From Pseudoalteromonas sp. XMcav2-N (GTDB taxonomy: Bacteria > Pseudomonadota > Gammaproteobacteria > Enterobacterales > Alteromonadaceae), in assembly GCF_024124545.1 (NCBI RefSeq), contig NZ_JAMXSF010000013.1:1-64000 (forward strand): DNA of 64,000 nucleotides. Reading direction: 5' to 3'. Positions 16,162 to 26,715 of this stretch are shown here, piece after piece. Both the position numbers and the translations under genes were made by a program. The notes under the pieces were generated by a model that saw only the letters and a program-made list of their open reading frames with translations, made no database searches and was not told the origin of the DNA. The first letter of the stretch is position 1; every line of letters starts with the position of its first letter.

Positions 16162-17503
16162 CTTCTAATTTCCAGTTGAGTCCCTGAGACGACGCATACG
16201 CCTCATTAACGAAAAAGCCCACCACCTGCACCAGCTCGTCGTTGTAGTAAATCAGGGGCACACGGCTGCGCTCCCAGGTTGGGACACCATAATCTTTTAG
16301 CCAGTGTTTCAGGGTATTACGGCCACTTCGTCCGAGTGGTTTAACTTTCTCGCTCAGACAATTAAATCGTACTGACACTTGCTCATCTGGCGCAGGTACA
16401 CGCACGCCTTTACCCTGCTGCACCTGTAAAGTATGGGCATCATCCAGCACCACCGGCGTCTGACCTATGTCATGGCTTGCACGCCAGGCTGGTTGTTCTA
16501 TCACCCAATAAAGTGCGCCTCTGAAACGTCGAACCTGCCCCTGAGGCAAAGTAACAGCCATTTGTGCGTCTGCTCTGGCGTTAAGTGCCTGTCCGAGGAT
16601 TTGTTCAAGCTGCTTATGCGAAGGCATCTGAACGCCCTGCTCCGCCAGCCAGGCTCGCACCAGATTTTGCTGGCGCAACAGCGTAAATCCGCCAAGGCGC
16701 TCGATACATAAGCTGTTATCGTTCGAACAGTAGGCCAGGTCCGTCTGGGTGATTTCATCCAGCAGCGCCTGTTGCCCCTGTAACAATTCAACGGAACGCA
16801 TAACGCTTGGCACAAACCCTGAAAAGCGGGATTTTAACAAGGGCAATACCTGATTACGCAAGAAATTGCGGTCAAAGCGGTCGCTGAGGTTAGATTCATC
16901 TTCGATATGTGAGATCTCAAACATGTGCGCAAACGCTTCTATGTCAGCGCGCTGGGAGGTTAACAGAGGTCTCAGACACACCCGGCCGGATGGCAACACA
17001 GTGCGTGCATGCATCGCCCCCAGCCCTTTCAGACCTGAACCTCGTTTCAGGCGCAGCAGGAAAGTCTCAACCTGATCATCCGCATGCTGCCCGAGTACTA
17101 ATGCATGATGTGGATATGCCTGTGCATCCAGTGCCTGATAGCGTGCCGTGCGGGCTTGCGCTTCGAGGCTTTGTCGGCTTTGTGCCACCACTTTGACCGA
17201 GGCCGGAGTAAAATCGACCGCCAGCGCATCGCATTGCGCCTGGCAAAATGCCCGCCACTGCGCTGAGTTAGGCGATAAACCATGGTCGACATAAATTGCC
17301 TGTAACGCCAGATGGGTATGAGCTTGTACGTAGTGACGGCATAGGTGCAGCAACACCACAGAATCGACCCCACCGGAGAGCGCAACGGTAAGACCACGCA
17401 TTACCGCAGGCGCTATCTCACCTGTTGCCGAGTACACTCTCTCATCAGCCAGTAATTTGTCCAGGCTGGCTGCAAAACGTTTATAGAACGGGGTCTGAGT
17501 CAT
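16136..17503 (-). CDS. tilS: tRNA(Ile)-lysidine synthase
   Basis: The 455-residue protein carries the PP-loop ATP-binding motif SGGVDS (43-48) in an N-type ATP pyrophosphatase domain. It also has HHALVLGQHADDQVETFLLRLKRGSGLKGL and FLRNQVLPLL, characteristic of TilS. The C-terminal domains include RPLGRSGRNTLKHWLKDYGVPTWERSRVPLIY. It attaches lysine to C34 of the minor tRNA-Ile (CAU anticodon), making it read AUA. It lies downstream of accA in the same direction, as in many gammaproteobacteria, but a terminator between them suggests its own promoter. Confidence 0.95.
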   Translation of the reverse strand: MTQTPFYKRFAASLDKLLADERVYSATGEIAPAVMRGLTVALSGGVDSVVLLHLCRHYVQAHTHLALQAIYVDHGLSPNSAQWRAFCQAQCDALAVDFTPASVKVVAQSRQSLEAQARTARYQALDAQAYPHHALVLGQHADDQVETFLLRLKRGSGLKGLGAMHARTVLPSGRVCLRPLLTSQRADIEAFAHMFEISHIEDESNLSDRFDRNFLRNQVLPLLKSRFSGFVPSVMRSVELLQGQQALLDEITQTDLAYCSNDNSLCIERLGGFTLLRQQNLVRAWLAEQGVQMPSHKQLEQILGQALNARADAQMAVTLPQGQVRRFRGALYWVIEQPAWRASHDIGQTPVVLDDAHTLQVQQGKGVRVPAPDEQVSVRFNCLSEKVKPLGRSGRNTLKHWLKDYGVPTWERSRVPLIYYNDELVQVVGFFVNEAYASSQGLNWKLEDARNTKDR

Positions 17504-17553
17504 ATATATGGCAATTGTCTGTACCTGAGGTGTATTATCCCGATTTCACGCGC

Positions 17554-17584
17554 ACAAAAAAAGCCGCGATGCGGCTTTTTTCAA
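17554..17584. terminator. bidirectional-looking terminator between accA and tilS
   Basis: AAAAAAAGCCGC-GAT-GCGGCTTTTTT forms a GC stem flanked by A- and T-runs. On the - strand it is an ideal Rho-independent terminator just after accA. Confidence 0.85.
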
Positions 17585-17604
17585 TCTTGTGCTGTCATTG
17601 TGGC

Positions 17605-18561
17605 TTAGCAATAGCCAAATGACATCAGGCGCTGGTAGCGTTGCTCAAGCATTTCTTCTGTGCTGAGTGCTTCAAGTTCGCCCAGGTCACGCTTCAGCTG
17701 TGCCTTCAGGTTCTTCGCCATCGTATCATAGTTACGATGTGCACCACCCATAGGCTCATCAATGATGGTATTAATGAGATCCAGCTCTTTAACGCGTGTC
17801 GCTGATACACCCATGGCTTCTGCGGCCAGAGGTGCCTTCTCAGCACTCTTCCACAGGATAGAGGCACAGCCTTCTGGTGAAATCACTGAGTAGGTGCTGT
17901 ACTGAAGCATGTTAACACGGTCGCCCACACCAATCGCCAGTGCACCACCAGAACCACCTTCACCAATGACAGTACAAATGGTAGGCACTTTCAGAGCAGC
18001 CATAACTTTCAGGTTACGTGCAATTGCTTCACTCTGACCACGCTCTTCAGCGCCAACGCCCGGATACGCACCCGGTGTGTCGATGAAGGTGATGATTGGC
18101 ATCTTGAAGCGCTCGGCCATTTCCATCAGGCGTAAGGCTTTACGATAGCCTTCAGGCTTTGGCATACCAAAGTTACGTTTGATTTTTTCTGCCGTGTCAC
18201 GGCCTTTTTGCTGACCGATAACCATAACTGGCTTGTCGTCTAATCGTGCAACACCGCCCAAAATAGCCGGGTCGTTTGCAAATGTACGGTCACCCGCAAA
18301 TTCGTCAAATTCAGTGAAAATACGCTCGATATAATCGCGTGTATAAGGGCGAAGCGGATGACGCGCAATCTGAGATACCTGCCAGGCACCCAAATTGTCG
18401 AAGATCTTTTTCGTCTGTTCTACGCTTTTTTCCTTGAGGCGGCTGATCTCTTCTTCAAGGCTGAGATCAAGACTGCCAGAGCGGCTTACGTTTTGTAATT
18501 CATTGATTTTTGCTTCTAATTCTGCGATTGGAAGCTCAAATTCAAGATAATTGAGGCTCAT
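17605..18561 (-). CDS. accA: acetyl-CoA carboxylase carboxyltransferase subunit alpha
   Basis: The 318-residue protein has the family's usual length and motifs: the N-terminal [50 protein letters not shown] and [15 protein letters not shown] (oxyanion-hole glycines). With AccD it transfers the carboxyl group from biotin to acetyl-CoA, making malonyl-CoA, the committed step of fatty acid synthesis. It starts 17 bases after dnaE ends, the conserved dnaE-accA arrangement. Confidence 0.97.
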   Translation of the reverse strand: MSLNYLEFELPIAELEAKINELQNVSRSGSLDLSLEEEISRLKEKSVEQTKKIFDNLGAWQVSQIARHPLRPYTRDYIERIFTEFDEFAGDRTFANDPAILGGVARLDDKPVMVIGQQKGRDTAEKIKRNFGMPKPEGYRKALRLMEMAERFKMPIITFIDTPGAYPGVGAEERGQSEAIARNLKVMAALKVPTICTVIGEGGSGGALAIGVGDRVNMLQYSTYSVISPEGCASILWKSAEKAPLAAEAMGVSATRVKELDLINTIIDEPMGGAHRNYDTMAKNLKAQLKRDLGELEALSTEEMLEQRYQRLMSFGYC

Positions 18562-18577
18562 GCTCTAAACTACCTGT

Positions 18578-21500
18578 TTAATTAAATTCTAGTTCTATTT
18601 CCTGCGCCGCCATCTTGGATAACCGTCTGAGGAGATCATCACTGGGCGTCACACACCATTGCATACCTAATGTCACTTCCGCTATCGCGTCCGGGCGCTG
18701 ATATTGGATTTTTACCGGACACGTACCGAATTTATACGGTTCCAGTACTTTTTTCAGATTATCGATGAAATTCGCGTCAATTTGCACCATATTCAATGTC
18801 ATTTTTATCGCACTGATCCGCTTTTCGCGGGCCTGAGCTATGGTGCAGACTTCTCTGGCGGTCATTGTAATGCCGCCGGAGAAGTTATCAAAGCTGACCT
18901 GTCCGGATATTACCAAGATTTGGTTCATTTGCAGCATATCTTGGTACATTTCAAACTGTTCAGGGAATAAGCGTACATCAATTCGTGCGCTCTTGTCATC
19001 TAAAGTTATCAGACCCCAGCGTTTGCCCTTTTTGTTGATCAGCACCCTTGCATTGATAACCAAACCAGCAGCCGTCGATTGCACATCGCGATTCGTCGGC
19101 TGTAATTCTACTAGACGACCCGAGGTGTAATTTTTTAACTCTTTTCTGTACTGATTTATGGGGTGACCGGTCAGATACAAGCCTAACGTGTCTTTTTCGC
19201 CCTGCAACCATTCATCGTCCGATAGAGGAAGGGCTTTAACAAATGCCTGCTCTACTTCATCCGGCTCAACCGCCAGCAGGCCAAACAAATCGCTCTGACC
19301 CAAAGACTCAGCTTTGTGATGCTGCTCGGCAGACTTCATGGCATCTTTGAGGCTCGCAAGCAATGTAGCACGGCCTGGTTGTGTTTTCTCCGGACCCAAC
19401 TGGTCCAGTGCGCCTGCGTAAATCAGTTTTTCAATCACCCTGCGGTTGAGGCGTTTAAGGTCAACCCGGGCACAAAAATCGAATAAGTCTTTAAACGGGC
19501 CGCCCTGTTCACGGGCTTCGAGAATGGCTTCAACCGGACCTTCACCCACACCTTTGATGGCACCGATTCCATAGACGATCTCGCCTTGGCGGTTTACCGC
19601 AAACTTATACACACCTGCATTGACATCTGGTGGCAGCAGCGTCAACTTCATGTTTTCGCATTCATCCACCAGGGTGACGATTTTATCAGTGTTATCCATA
19701 TCCGCCGACATTACTGCTGCCATAAACTCGGCCGGATAATGGGTTTTCATCCACAGCGTCTGATACGATACCAGTGCATAAGCAGCGGAGTGAGATTTGT
19801 TAAAGCCGTAACCTGCGAACTTCTCTACAAGATCGAAGATCTTCATTGCCAGTTCGCCATCAACGCCGTTGTCTTTCGCACCGTCTTCGAATGTGGTTCG
19901 CTGCTTGGCCATTTCCTCGGGCTTTTTCTTACCCATAGCTCGACGCAGCAAGTCCGCGCCACCCAGGCTGTATCCCGCCAGAACCTGGGCTATCTGCATT
20001 ACCTGCTCCTGATACAGGATGATCCCGTAAGTCGGCTCCAGGATCGGTTGCAGACTTTCGTGCTGGTATTGCGCATCAGGGTAAGAGATGTCTTCGCGAC
20101 CATGCTTACGGTCGATAAAGTTATCTACCATGCCCGATTGCAGCGGACCCGGACGGAACAGGGCTACCAAGGCTATCATATCTTCGAAGCAGTCAGGCTT
20201 AAGACGACGGATCAAGTCTTTCATCCCGCGCGATTCCAGCTGGAATACCGCGGTGGTTTCGGCTCTGAGCAGCACTTCGAAACTGGCCGGGTCATCCAAC
20301 GGAATCGCCGCTATATCCACCGGATCAATACCATCTCGCGCCAGCCGCTCGTTGGTCATGTCCAACGCCCACTGCAGGATGGTTAAAGTACGCAGACCGA
20401 GGAAGTCGAATTTAACCAGACCTGCGGTTTCTACGTCGTTTTTATCAAACTGGGTAACCGGGAACTTACCTTCTTCGTCACAATAAAGGGCAGCAAAGTC
20501 GGTGATGCTGGTGGGCGAGATAACTACGCCCCCGGCGTGCTTACCAGCGTTACGTGTACACCCTTCAAGGATCCGGCACTTGTCGATCAGCTCACGCACT
20601 TCATCATCGCCGTCGTACACTTCTGGCAAACGCGGCTCCACCTCAAACGCTTTGGCCAGTGTCATACCCGGGTCGCCAGGGACGAGCTTAGAAATACGAT
20701 CTACAAAGCCATAAGGATGGCCAAGCACCCGGCCAACATCTCGAATTACCGCTTTGGCCGCCATGGTACCAAAGGTGATGATCTGAGACACCGCCTGACG
20801 GCCGTATAACTTAGATACGTGGTCGATTACTTCATCCCGGCGGTCCATACAGAAGTCGACGTCGAAATCGGGCATCGAGACACGTTCAGGGTTAAGGAAA
20901 CGTTCGAATAGCAGGTCGAATTCCAGAGGATCCAGATCGGTAATTTTTAGTGCATAGGCCACCAGGGAGCCTGCACCGGAACCCCGCCCCGGCCCCACCG
21001 GAATATCATTATCCTTACTCCACTGGATGAACTCCATTACGATCAGGAAGTAACCGGGGAACCCCATCTGGTTGATTACGTCGAGCTCAATTTGCAGGCG
21101 CTCATCATAAGGGCCACGTTTCTCTGCCCGCTCGGTATCGTCCGGGAATAAGAACTGCAAACGCTCTTCCAGACCGTCTCGGGATACCTTTACCAGGAAG
21201 TCTTCGATTTTCAAGTCGCCGGTCGGATAATCTGGCAGGAAATAAGTGCCCAGCTGAACGGTAACGTTACAGCGTTTGGCTATCTCGACCGTGTTTTGCA
21301 ACGCTTCCGGAATATCACTGAATAATTCCTGCATTTGCTCGGGGGTTTTCAGATACTGCTCTTTGGAGAAGCGTCTGGGCCGGTTTTTGTCTTCCAGCGT
21401 ATAGCCATCATGGATCGCTACGCGAATTTCGTGCGGCTCAAAGTCATGCTCGTGCAGGAATACCACTTCGTTGGTTGCAACAACGGGCAAGCCTCGCTCA

Positions 21501-22069
21501 GCTGCAAGCGCAACCGCTGCATGAAGGTATTCTTCTTCCTGCTCGCGACCGGTGCGATGTAGCTCCAGAAAATAATGATCGCTAAAATGGGTCTCGTAGA
21601 ATTCTACAGTCTCGGCGACCAATTGCGGGTTGCCCTTGAGTAGTGCTTTACCGACATCACCATCTTTGGCACCAGAGAGTAAGATCAGGCCTTCTTTGTA
21701 CTTGGCAAGCCATGCTTTGTCGATAACAGGCCGGTGGAATACGTGACCCCGTAAATAGGCCTCGGAGATCAGCAGCGTCAGATTTTTGTAGCCTTCGTTG
21801 TTTTTTGCCAGTACCACGATGCGGCTGGGCTCATCCGGAAACTGATCGCTCTTCAACCAGAAATCGGCACCAACCAGCGGTTTAATACCCGCGCCATGCG
21901 CTGCGCCATAGAACCGCACCAGACCACACAGGTTCATCTGATCCGTTATCGCAAATGCGGGCATGGCCAGCTCAGCGGCACGTGCCACAATAGGCTTAGT
22001 CTTCGCCAGCCCGTCGACCATCGAGAAATCACTGTGTACTCTTAAATGAACAAACTCAGGGACTGCCAT
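18578..22069 (-). CDS. dnaE: DNA polymerase III alpha subunit
   Basis: The 1163-residue replicative polymerase starts with a PHP domain ([21 protein letters not shown], about 7-27). The C-family polymerase core follows: [16 protein letters not shown], the catalytic [12 protein letters not shown] (Mg-binding Asp residues), the finger region [17 protein letters not shown], a helix-hairpin-helix region, and an OB fold near the C-terminus ([23 protein letters not shown]). Length matches E. coli DnaE. It sits in the rnhB-dnaE-accA order, two bases after rnhB, so it is part of the lipid A / replication cluster. Confidence 0.97.
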   Translation of the reverse strand: MAVPEFVHLRVHSDFSMVDGLAKTKPIVARAAELAMPAFAITDQMNLCGLVRFYGAAHGAGIKPLVGADFWLKSDQFPDEPSRIVVLAKNNEGYKNLTLLISEAYLRGHVFHRPVIDKAWLAKYKEGLILLSGAKDGDVGKALLKGNPQLVAETVEFYETHFSDHYFLELHRTGREQEEEYLHAAVALAAERGLPVVATNEVVFLHEHDFEPHEIRVAIHDGYTLEDKNRPRRFSKEQYLKTPEQMQELFSDIPEALQNTVEIAKRCNVTVQLGTYFLPDYPTGDLKIEDFLVKVSRDGLEERLQFLFPDDTERAEKRGPYDERLQIELDVINQMGFPGYFLIVMEFIQWSKDNDIPVGPGRGSGAGSLVAYALKITDLDPLEFDLLFERFLNPERVSMPDFDVDFCMDRRDEVIDHVSKLYGRQAVSQIITFGTMAAKAVIRDVGRVLGHPYGFVDRISKLVPGDPGMTLAKAFEVEPRLPEVYDGDDEVRELIDKCRILEGCTRNAGKHAGGVVISPTSITDFAALYCDEEGKFPVTQFDKNDVETAGLVKFDFLGLRTLTILQWALDMTNERLARDGIDPVDIAAIPLDDPASFEVLLRAETTAVFQLESRGMKDLIRRLKPDCFEDMIALVALFRPGPLQSGMVDNFIDRKHGREDISYPDAQYQHESLQPILEPTYGIILYQEQVMQIAQVLAGYSLGGADLLRRAMGKKKPEEMAKQRTTFEDGAKDNGVDGELAMKIFDLVEKFAGYGFNKSHSAAYALVSYQTLWMKTHYPAEFMAAVMSADMDNTDKIVTLVDECENMKLTLLPPDVNAGVYKFAVNRQGEIVYGIGAIKGVGEGPVEAILEAREQGGPFKDLFDFCARVDLKRLNRRVIEKLIYAGALDQLGPEKTQPGRATLLASLKDAMKSAEQHHKAESLGQSDLFGLLAVEPDEVEQAFVKALPLSDDEWLQGEKDTLGLYLTGHPINQYRKELKNYTSGRLVELQPTNRDVQSTAAGLVINARVLINKKGKRWGLITLDDKSARIDVRLFPEQFEMYQDMLQMNQILVISGQVSFDNFSGGITMTAREVCTIAQAREKRISAIKMTLNMVQIDANFIDNLKKVLEPYKFGTCPVKIQYQRPDAIAEVTLGMQWCVTPSDDLLRRLSKMAAQEIELEFN

Positions 22070-22071
22070 AA

Positions 22072-22665
22072 CTACTGCTTCTCCGCCAGAATACGCTGCA
22101 CGGGTTTAAAACTGGTTCTGTGGTGCGGTGTGACACCATGCTCACTCAGCGCAGCAAAGTGCGCTTTCGTTGGATAGCCTTTGTGCGCCGCAAAGCCATA
22201 TTGTGGATACTGCTTATCCAGCTCCAGCATTTCCTGATCCCGCGTGACTTTTGCAAGTATAGATGCTGCACTGATCTCAGCCACCAGGCTGTCTCCTTTA
22301 ACAACAGCCTGCGCAGGCACACTCAGCTCAGGCAAACGGTTGCCATCAACAAACACAAACTGCGCTTTCACCGCTAAGCCTTCCACGGCACGCGTCATGG
22401 CTAACATAGTGGCATGCAGGATATTAAGCTCGTCAATCTCACTGACCGTGGCACGTGCCACATGATAGCAAAGTGCTTTTTGCTTAATCTCTTGCGCCAG
22501 TAACAGGCGCTTTTTCTCGGTGAGTTTTTTCGAATCCGTCAGACCTTCGATTGGGTTGGCCGGATCCAGGATCACGGCTGCTGTCACCACGTCACCAACC
22601 AGAGGGCCACGACCCACTTCGTCTACGCCTGCAATAAACTGCACATCAGGACGTTCAATTTGCAT
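22072..22665 (-). CDS. rnhB: ribonuclease HII
   Basis: The product of 197 residues begins [20 protein letters not shown], containing the catalytic D-E pair in the DEVGRGPL motif. [11 protein letters not shown] and [14 protein letters not shown] follow. It cleaves RNA in RNA-DNA hybrids and at single embedded ribonucleotides. The ATG at 22665 lies seven bases after GGAG and overlaps the lpxB stop region by 11 bases, so translation is coupled. A TTG one codon upstream is less likely as start. Confidence 0.95.
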   Translation of the reverse strand: MQIERPDVQFIAGVDEVGRGPLVGDVVTAAVILDPANPIEGLTDSKKLTEKKRLLLAQEIKQKALCYHVARATVSEIDELNILHATMLAMTRAVEGLAVKAQFVFVDGNRLPELSVPAQAVVKGDSLVAEISAASILAKVTRDQEMLELDKQYPQYGFAAHKGYPTKAHFAALSEHGVTPHHRTSFKPVQRILAEKQ

Positions 22666-23809
22666 CAATTAACTCCACTACGGCCTGTGCCGCCTGTTTA
22701 CTGGCGTCACGGCGAATATTCTGGTGAATATCATAAAATCTTTGGATCAGCGCTGAGTTATCCCCTTTCAGCAAAGGTAGCAATGCATCCGTGAGTGCAT
22801 CAGGGTTACAATCCTGTTGTAAAAACTCTTCTACCAGGGCTTCGTCTGCTAACAGGTTTGGCAATGAAAAATGCTTAATGTTGAAGGTAAAAAAGGTATT
22901 AAAAATCCAATAGCTTAAGGGCTTAAGCTTGTATCCTACCACCATAGGCTTTTTATAGAGCATGGCTTCGAGCGTGGCGGTCCCGGACGCCAACAAAACG
23001 GCAGTGGCCGCGGTCATAGCCAGCGAGGACTGGCCATCCAGCAAAATCGTTCTCAGCTCGGGGGCTACCTGGGCCTGAATAGCCTGAAACTGAGCTTTGC
23101 GCTTTTCATTTACCAAAGGGACAAGAATTTTTAAGTTTGGAATTTTGTCAGCCAGCGCTTTGGCGGTCAGCAGATAAGTTTCACTGAGCTGGCTCACTTC
23201 TGAGCCGCGGCTGCCCGGCAACAGAGCCAGCACAGTATCAGAGTCTTTGAGACCCAATTGCGCACGTGCAGCTGCCACATCCACATCCAGAGGAATTTCA
23301 TCTGCCAGTGTATGGCCGACGAAGGTACAGGGCACGTCGTGCTTGTCATAAAACGCCTTTTCAAATGGCAACAGAGACAACACCAGGTTGGTCGCTTCTG
23401 CGATTTTAAAAATACGCTTTTGTCGCCAGGCCCAGACTGATGGGCTCACATATTGCACGGTTTTAATTCCGGCCGCTTTTAAAGGCTTTTCGACACGCAG
23501 GTTAAAATCGGGCGCATCAATACCAATGTAAATATCTGGCTTACGTGCAATAAAATGTTCTACCAGTTGTTTGCGTATTTTCAGCAAGCGTGGCAAACGT
23601 CCCAGTACTTCTACCAGGCCCATCACGGCCAGCTCTTCCATATCGAATAAGGTTTCACACCCCGCGTCCAGCATTTTTGGACCAGCAATACCGATAAATC
23701 GTGCATTTGGGTAATGTTCGCGCAGGGCATGGATTAGCCCGGCACCTAGAATGTCACCAGAGAGTTCGCCGGCAACAATCCCTATCGTAATTTCTTTTTC
23801 GTTGGCCAT
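22655..23809 (-). CDS. lpxB: lipid-A-disaccharide synthase
   Basis: The 384-residue GT-B glycosyltransferase shows [17 protein letters not shown] (11-27), the [15 protein letters not shown] block, [24 protein letters not shown] and [15 protein letters not shown]. It joins UDP-2,3-diacylglucosamine and lipid X to make the lipid A disaccharide at the inner membrane. It overlaps rnhB. Unusually, a clear terminator-like hairpin separates it from lpxA, so it may have its own promoter. Confidence 0.96.
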   Translation of the reverse strand: MANEKEITIGIVAGELSGDILGAGLIHALREHYPNARFIGIAGPKMLDAGCETLFDMEELAVMGLVEVLGRLPRLLKIRKQLVEHFIARKPDIYIGIDAPDFNLRVEKPLKAAGIKTVQYVSPSVWAWRQKRIFKIAEATNLVLSLLPFEKAFYDKHDVPCTFVGHTLADEIPLDVDVAAARAQLGLKDSDTVLALLPGSRGSEVSQLSETYLLTAKALADKIPNLKILVPLVNEKRKAQFQAIQAQVAPELRTILLDGQSSLAMTAATAVLLASGTATLEAMLYKKPMVVGYKLKPLSYWIFNTFFTFNIKHFSLPNLLADEALVEEFLQQDCNPDALTDALLPLLKGDNSALIQRFYDIHQNIRRDASKQAAQAVVELIDAN

Positions 23810-23823
23810 GTGATTCTTTTAGA

Positions 23824-23855
23824 ATAAAAAAACGCCATACAGGCTGTATGGCGTT
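23824..23855 (-). terminator. terminator-like hairpin between lpxA and lpxB
   Basis: On the - strand AACGCCATACAG pairs with CTGTATGGCGTT and is followed by a run of T. It lies in the 100-base gap between lpxA and lpxB, inside an otherwise compact operon. It could set lpxB expression by partial read-through. Confidence 0.75.
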
Positions 23856-23909
23856 AGTATATCAGATACAGATATGCGATGTAGAAAGGTTATCGGCCGT
23901 TATATAAAT

Positions 23910-24680
23910 TTAACGAACCAGGCCTCTTTCTGAGGTCGCAATAAAGTCAATCATTTGCTGTACACCAGCAAACTTAGCTGCGTCCTCACGCATTGCTTCC
24001 AATGCTTCGTCCAGCTTAAGCCCTTTACGGAATAGCGTTTTATACGCCCGGCGAATAGCCATGATCTCATCCGACTCATATCCTCGGCGCTTTAACCCTT
24101 CTGAGTTAATCGCGGCAGGTCGGGCCGGTGTACCCGTGGTTGTAACAAATGGCGGCACATCCTGATTTACGCCGCTGTACATGCCAACAAAAGCATGTGC
24201 GCCGATTTTACAGAACTGATGTACCCCGGAGTTACCGGCCAGAATGACAAAGTCGCCCACATGAACATGCCCAGCCACACTGGCGTTATTAGCAAAAATC
24301 ACGTTGTTGCCAATGACAGCATCATGCGCAACATGAGTGTACGCCATAAACAAATTATTGCTGCCAATCTGGGTAATACCCTTGTCCTGAATCGTACCCC
24401 GATGAATGGTGGCACACTCGCGAATAATGTTGTTATCACCAATCACGAGTTTCGTTGGTTCATCCTTGTACTTTTTATCTTGACAGGCTTCGCCCACTGA
24501 CGCGAACTGAAAAATGTGGTTGCCTGAACCAATCACGCTGGGTCCTTTAATCACCACGTGAGATTCAATTTTACAGTTATCCCCGATAACCACATCGTTG
24601 CCGATATAGCTATACGGACCAACCGATACGTTTTCGCCCAGCTGAGCACCTGACTCAATAATTGCAGTAGGATGGATCAC
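23910..24680 (-). CDS. lpxA: UDP-N-acetylglucosamine acyltransferase
   Basis: From the GTG at 24680 the protein has 256 residues and starts VIHPTAIIESGAQLGENVSV, as LpxA proteins do. It is a left-handed beta-helix of hexapeptide repeats with the catalytic His in NLFMAYTHVAHDAVIGNNVIF and a C-terminal helical domain (GFKRRGYE-like LKRRGYESDEIMAIRRAYKTLF). It performs the first step of lipid A synthesis, acylating UDP-GlcNAc with an ACP-bound hydroxyacyl chain. The frame extends to an ATG at 24704, but that overlaps fabZ and adds non-family residues; AAGAGAG precedes the GTG. Confidence 0.96.
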   Translation of the reverse strand: MIHPTAIIESGAQLGENVSVGPYSYIGNDVVIGDNCKIESHVVIKGPSVIGSGNHIFQFASVGEACQDKKYKDEPTKLVIGDNNIIRECATIHRGTIQDKGITQIGSNNLFMAYTHVAHDAVIGNNVIFANNASVAGHVHVGDFVILAGNSGVHQFCKIGAHAFVGMYSGVNQDVPPFVTTTGTPARPAAINSEGLKRRGYESDEIMAIRRAYKTLFRKGLKLDEALEAMREDAAKFAGVQQMIDFIATSERGLVR

Positions 24681-24682
24681 AC

Positions 24683-25135
24683 TTAAAACTCTCTTCTTGC
24701 ACACATTATTTCAGCGCTACATACGACCTTACCGTCGACCTTAGCAACACCAGAAAACTTCCAAATATTGCGGCGCTCTTTAACAAATTCAACATGTAAA
24801 TGCATGGTGTCACCAGGCACAACAGGTTGTTTGAAGCGCGCATTATCTATCGCTGCAAACAAGTATAGTTCATTATCGCCGCGGTTCTCGACTGTCTTAA
24901 AACCCAGAAGGCCAGTCGCCTGAGCCAGTGCTTCTAAAATCATCACGCCAGGGAAGATTGGCTGATCAGGGAAATGACCAGTAAAGATAGGCTCATTGGC
25001 AGTCACATTTTTAACTGCGTGTAAGTATTCACCTGGTTTGTGGTCAATAACCTTGTCTACCAGCAACATCGGGTAACGATGTGGTAGCAGCTTGAGGATT
25101 TCTTGAATATCGAAGCTATTTAATTCGTTGGCCAA
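24683..25135 (-). CDS. fabZ: 3-hydroxyacyl-ACP dehydratase
   Basis: The 150-residue hot-dog fold protein contains [14 protein letters not shown] and the catalytic His and Glu in [20 protein letters not shown]. It dehydrates 3-hydroxyacyl-ACP in fatty acid elongation and competes with LpxA/LpxD for the same substrate, which explains its place between lpxD and lpxA. It is eleven bases downstream of lpxD. Confidence 0.97.
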   Translation of the reverse strand: MANELNSFDIQEILKLLPHRYPMLLVDKVIDHKPGEYLHAVKNVTANEPIFTGHFPDQPIFPGVMILEALAQATGLLGFKTVENRGDNELYLFAAIDNARFKQPVVPGDTMHLHVEFVKERRNIWKFSGVAKVDGKVVCSAEIMCARREF

Positions 25136-25146
25136 AATAACATCCT

Positions 25147-26187
25147 TTAGTTATCAGTATGTTTAAGCTGTTCAGTGAGGCTTTCCAGCGCTTTCAGTCG
25201 CGCTTTAAAATCAGAAAGATTGCGTAGGTGAGCAATATTTTTACGCCACTCTTTATTGGTGGTGTGTGGCATACCTGATGAGTAAATCCCCGGCTCGGAG
25301 ATCCCTTTGGTTACCATGCTCATACCTGTAATGACGACTCCGTCACACACTTCATTGTGTCCGTTGACAGCCACCATACCGCCTATCTGGCAGTACTTAC
25401 CGATTTTTACACTACCGGCCATAACACTACAGCCAGCAATGGCCGTACCGTAGCCAATCTCAACATTGTGTGCAATTTGAATTTGATTATCCAGGATCAC
25501 ATTGTCGTGGATCACAGTGTCATCCAGCGCACCACGGTCAATGGTCGTACTCGCGCCAACTTCTACGCAATTACCGATAATGACGCTACCGAGCTGAGGA
25601 ATTTTAACCCACTCTCCGCCTTCGTTTGCGTAACCAAAGCCATCGCTGCCAATCACAGCACCTGACTGAAATAAGCATGACTCACCAATAACGACTTCGT
25701 GATAAATGGTGACATTGGCCCACAGTTTAGTCTTTGCACCTATGCGGGTATGCTTACCAACAAAGCAGCCAGGGCCAATTTGCACGTCATCACCCAGCTC
25801 AACGCCCGCTTCTATTACGGCGTTTGCGCCAATGCTGACGTTCTGCCCAAGTTTAACGGATGCATCCACTGATGCCCGCTCATGAATACCCTGTGCGGCA
25901 CTGGGTGTGGTATCCATATATTGCGCCAACTTGGCATAGGCAACGTATGGGTTATCACAGATGAGCTTATTCCCGGAGAAGTGCTCAGCCTCACCAGGCG
26001 AGAGGATCACTGCACCTGCTTGCGTGGATGCAAGTTGGCTGCGGTACTTTTTATTCGCAAGGAACCCAATGTCCTTATCACCTGCATTGAGCAAGGTGGC
26101 GATTTTCTCAATTGGCTGAGCTGGATCGCCTTGTAAATCGGCGCCCAGTGCCTCAGCCAACTGCGACAAAGTGTAGTGTTTGGTCAT
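25147..26187 (-). CDS. lpxD: UDP-3-O-acylglucosamine N-acyltransferase
   Basis: The 346-residue protein has the LpxD N-terminal domain ([17 protein letters not shown], about 5-20) and a hexapeptide-repeat beta-helix ([22 protein letters not shown] and following). The catalytic His lies in [21 protein letters not shown], and a C-terminal helix ([15 protein letters not shown]) follows. It adds the N-linked acyl chain in lipid A synthesis. Its ATG overlaps the stop of skp (TAATG). Confidence 0.97.
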   Translation of the reverse strand: MTKHYTLSQLAEALGADLQGDPAQPIEKIATLLNAGDKDIGFLANKKYRSQLASTQAGAVILSPGEAEHFSGNKLICDNPYVAYAKLAQYMDTTPSAAQGIHERASVDASVKLGQNVSIGANAVIEAGVELGDDVQIGPGCFVGKHTRIGAKTKLWANVTIYHEVVIGESCLFQSGAVIGSDGFGYANEGGEWVKIPQLGSVIIGNCVEVGASTTIDRGALDDTVIHDNVILDNQIQIAHNVEIGYGTAIAGCSVMAGSVKIGKYCQIGGMVAVNGHNEVCDGVVITGMSMVTKGISEPGIYSSGMPHTTNKEWRKNIAHLRNLSDFKARLKALESLTEQLKHTDN

Positions 26188-26705
26188 TACTTTTTACTGA
26201 CTACTTCAACAATTTTATCAGACAGGTCAGAAACTTTATCAGGGTTGAAGTAAATTGTCGTATCTTTTACTCGAACTTCGTCATATTTTCCTTTTTTGGC
26301 AACTTCTTCAATGGCATCAACGATCAGTTTCTGAACTTTTGCCAGTTCCTGGTTTTGACGCACTTTAATTTCTTGCTCAAGAGGACGACCTTTTGTGGCC
26401 AGCTCTTGCTGCATGCCCTGAATTTTTTTACGCAATTCAGCTTGCTGGTCTTCGCTCATTGTCGCGCTTTCACGCTTGAACTTTTCAGCTTCGAAACGGA
26501 TATCACCCTGTAGTTTTTCTAATTCTTGGCGACGTTCAGCGAATTCGGCTTGCAGTGTTTTTTCAATCTCGGCCATTTGCGGCAACTTACCATAAATGTT
26601 TTGCATATCGACCAAGCCAACTTTGTGTGCAAAAGCAGACGCAGACGCACCCATCATGAGTGTAGCCATCAGCGCCATGGCTGAAGTTTTAAATAGGTTT
26701 TTCAC
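26187..26705 (-). CDS. skp: periplasmic chaperone Skp (OmpH)
   Basis: The 172-residue protein has a signal peptide ending ASASAFA (about 1-26). The mature part is a Skp/OmpH fold: a small beta core (HKVGLVDMQNIYGKLPQ) with a long charged coiled-coil arm (about 45-115, rich in E, K and Q). It forms a trimer that carries unfolded outer-membrane proteins to the BAM complex. It is placed right after bamA and before lpxD, the conserved envelope-biogenesis order. Confidence 0.95.
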   Translation of the reverse strand: MKNLFKTSAMALMATLMMGASASAFAHKVGLVDMQNIYGKLPQMAEIEKTLQAEFAERRQELEKLQGDIRFEAEKFKRESATMSEDQQAELRKKIQGMQQELATKGRPLEQEIKVRQNQELAKVQKLIVDAIEEVAKKGKYDEVRVKDTTIYFNPDKVSDLSDKIVEVVSKK

Positions 26706-26715
26706 AATTAGCTCC

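Noticed and set aside
19586..20386. 266-residue frame antisense to dnaE
   Set aside because: Long only because of codon bias on the opposite strand; dnaE is unambiguous there.
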